Source: Tubiluchus corallicola (Eukaryota > Priapulida > Priapulimorpha > Priapulimorphida > Tubiluchidae). Taken from it: a stretch of 64,000 bases of DNA. Positions 62,621 through 64,000 of this stretch are shown piece after piece. Position 1 is the stretch's first letter, and every line of letters starts with the position of its first letter. Both the position numbers and the translations under genes were made by a program. Under the pieces are notes generated by a model. That model was not told the DNA's origin, searched no databases, and saw only the letters and a list, made by a program, of their open reading frames with translations. The stretch spans positions 194,000 through 257,999 of the forward strand of contig JAQGDQ010000258.1 in the NCBI GenBank assembly GCA_030141605.1, given 5' to 3'.

Positions 62621-64000
62621 CTATAAATGTAGTAGTGATTACAGTTACGGGTTATAGATGTACAATCATTGAACATTTTCATGGATTCCATTATTTTTGT
62701 CAATGGCCAAGTTACCTTTGATACATTCGTTAACCACTTCATGATAATTTTTTAACTACTTTTTACACTCCTTTGCTATTTAGCGGCTGTTTAGTGGTAA
62801 ATAAGCACGAATAAAGAGGTTCAGGTTAAATTAAATAATTTAATCAAGTTATTTAATTTTCGTATAATACAAAGTTGCATAACCAGGGAAGGGAGATATA
62901 TTTATGGCACATGGATCCTTTACTTCTGAGACACAGAAATTTGAACTGAAATTTGCAATTGTTCAGTTGCGCAGTCACTATAGCATGCAGGTGGATGAAT
63001 CTAGCCAACAAACGACTTATTATTAGCAACAGTGATAAAATGTGCGTGCGACAGACAATTATTGTTTATAACGCACGTTAGTCGCAGCTAATGCACGTTA
63101 TTTCGTCATGTGTAAACGAGCGCCGTTTGCGTTGCAGGACAGGAAAAGATATTCCCTATTGACTCGATTAGTGTTTCTTTGTACTTTGCAAAAAGTTTTT
63201 CTGCTGGATTACTGTTGCGTTTACCTGTCTGAAGGCAAATTTCTTTTAATTTAGAATTCTGCCTGCCCAATGTCTTCAATAGACGTGACGGGCGTATGAT
63301 GATGATGATATTTTGCAAAATTTATGGTTAGTTTCGTTGCGAGATTTTGTAAATGTTCCAGTGTGTTTATTTTAGTGGAAGTCAGTGTTTAGCATTAACG
63401 GCGGGTAAATTTTCTGAATTTGTTAAAATTTCGAAGTTGTTCAATGAACTGCAATCACCTTAAAATAAAGACCCACTCACTCTTTATGACTTGCATATAA
63501 AAACTTTCTGTTTGTGAAGAAGAGTAGTGGTGAAATCAATTTCCAATTTTTTTGTGTGCGACAAGTGGTTCCAGTTAAATAATAAAACTAACAAATTAAA
63601 GTTAATAATTAACTTGAACATTCGGGGTACTGTGCCTGCATATTTTGTACTGGGGAAAACAAACTGCTCGTGTAGCGTCACTGCAATGTTGTCTGCAGTT
63701 GCAAAAACAAGCATAGTTTATAACAGATTTATATTATTGCCACAGAAATTTCAGCCTATTCAACTAGTACTTTATCAGCACTAAAAGTTATGGCAGTGGC
63801 TAGAGGTACGGATCCGTACTCGTCTTTTTTGCAATACCAAATACGGATCCGTATTCGTAGCTATTTTTGCAACAAATACGGATCCGTGCTTTTTGTGACA
63901 TTTACAAAACATGCGGATTTTGACAAATTTTACGACATACAGCGTTTAACCATGTGCCCTACACATCATTGAAAAGTACATGCCCACTTAACAGAAATGG
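62621..64000. other. Upstream of visible chitin deacetylase exons; no exon recognised
   Basis: Intron or 5' region of the chitin deacetylase gene. The only structured feature is a set of three ACGGATCCGT palindromes near 63.8-63.9 kb. An imperfect palindrome (AACGCACGTTAGTCGCAGCT AATGCACGTT) lies at 63070-63102. Confidence 0.5.
63807..63888. repeat. Three spaced TACGGATCCGTA palindromes
   Basis: TACGGATCCGTA at 63807, ATACGGATCCGTAT at 63841 and ATACGGATCCGT at 63876. Each is a perfect dyad of 10-14 bp at about 35-bp spacing, with T-rich spacers containing TTTTTTGCAA / TTTTTGCAAC, so a ~35-bp tandem unit is likely. Confidence 0.85.

Overview
This is a window of an invertebrate (metazoan) nuclear genome: AT-rich, low gene density, short exons with GT-AG introns of 0.3-9 kb, and many microsatellites, foldback elements and decayed transposons. 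The genes are animal housekeeping and extracellular-matrix genes. I see no bacterial operon, virus or CRISPR. A chitin deacetylase and a furin-type matrix metalloproteinase fit an invertebrate, possibly a lophotrochozoan, but the phylum cannot be fixed from the sequence.

Layout. (1) 1-20.1 kb: two minus-strand paralogues of a membrane-anchored retinol-dehydrogenase-like short-chain dehydrogenase. The right copy (15133-20137) can be assembled completely: 6 exons, 350 aa. The left copy (4697-11256) shows only the first three exons, with exon 2 and 3 lengths identical to its paralogue. LINE, mariner and SINE remnants and several satellites lie in and between them. (2) 20.1-23.6 kb: no gene seen; a long GA microsatellite. 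(3) 23.6-25.1 kb: UBE2L3-type ubiquitin-conjugating enzyme on the minus strand, lacking only its first ~9 codons. (4) 25.1-31.6 kb: transposon-derived debris, including two LINE reverse-transcriptase remnants, a broken PHD-finger ORF and one copy of a TIR element. (5) 31.6-40.5 kb: TADA2A (Ada2a) on the plus strand, 8 coding exons, 432 aa. (6) 43.0-54.3 kb: complete secreted matrix metalloproteinase on the minus strand, 11 exons, 551 aa, with a TATA promoter. (7) 54.4-59.6 kb: repeats only. (8) 59.6-62.6 kb: 3' part of a chitin deacetylase on the minus strand, whose 5' exons were not found.

Most interesting observation: the second coding exon of the metalloproteinase ends exactly at the edge of a 45-bp minisatellite (about 12 copies, 52314-52854). 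The repeat unit is a copy of the exon-intron junction itself, so several units carry the same potential splice donor in the same reading phase. Use of the second donor would lengthen the propeptide, just before the cysteine switch, by exactly 15 residues; a stop in the third unit blocks longer open forms.

Exon structures were assembled by hand from splice signals, phase continuity and recalled family features. No database or alignment tool was used.
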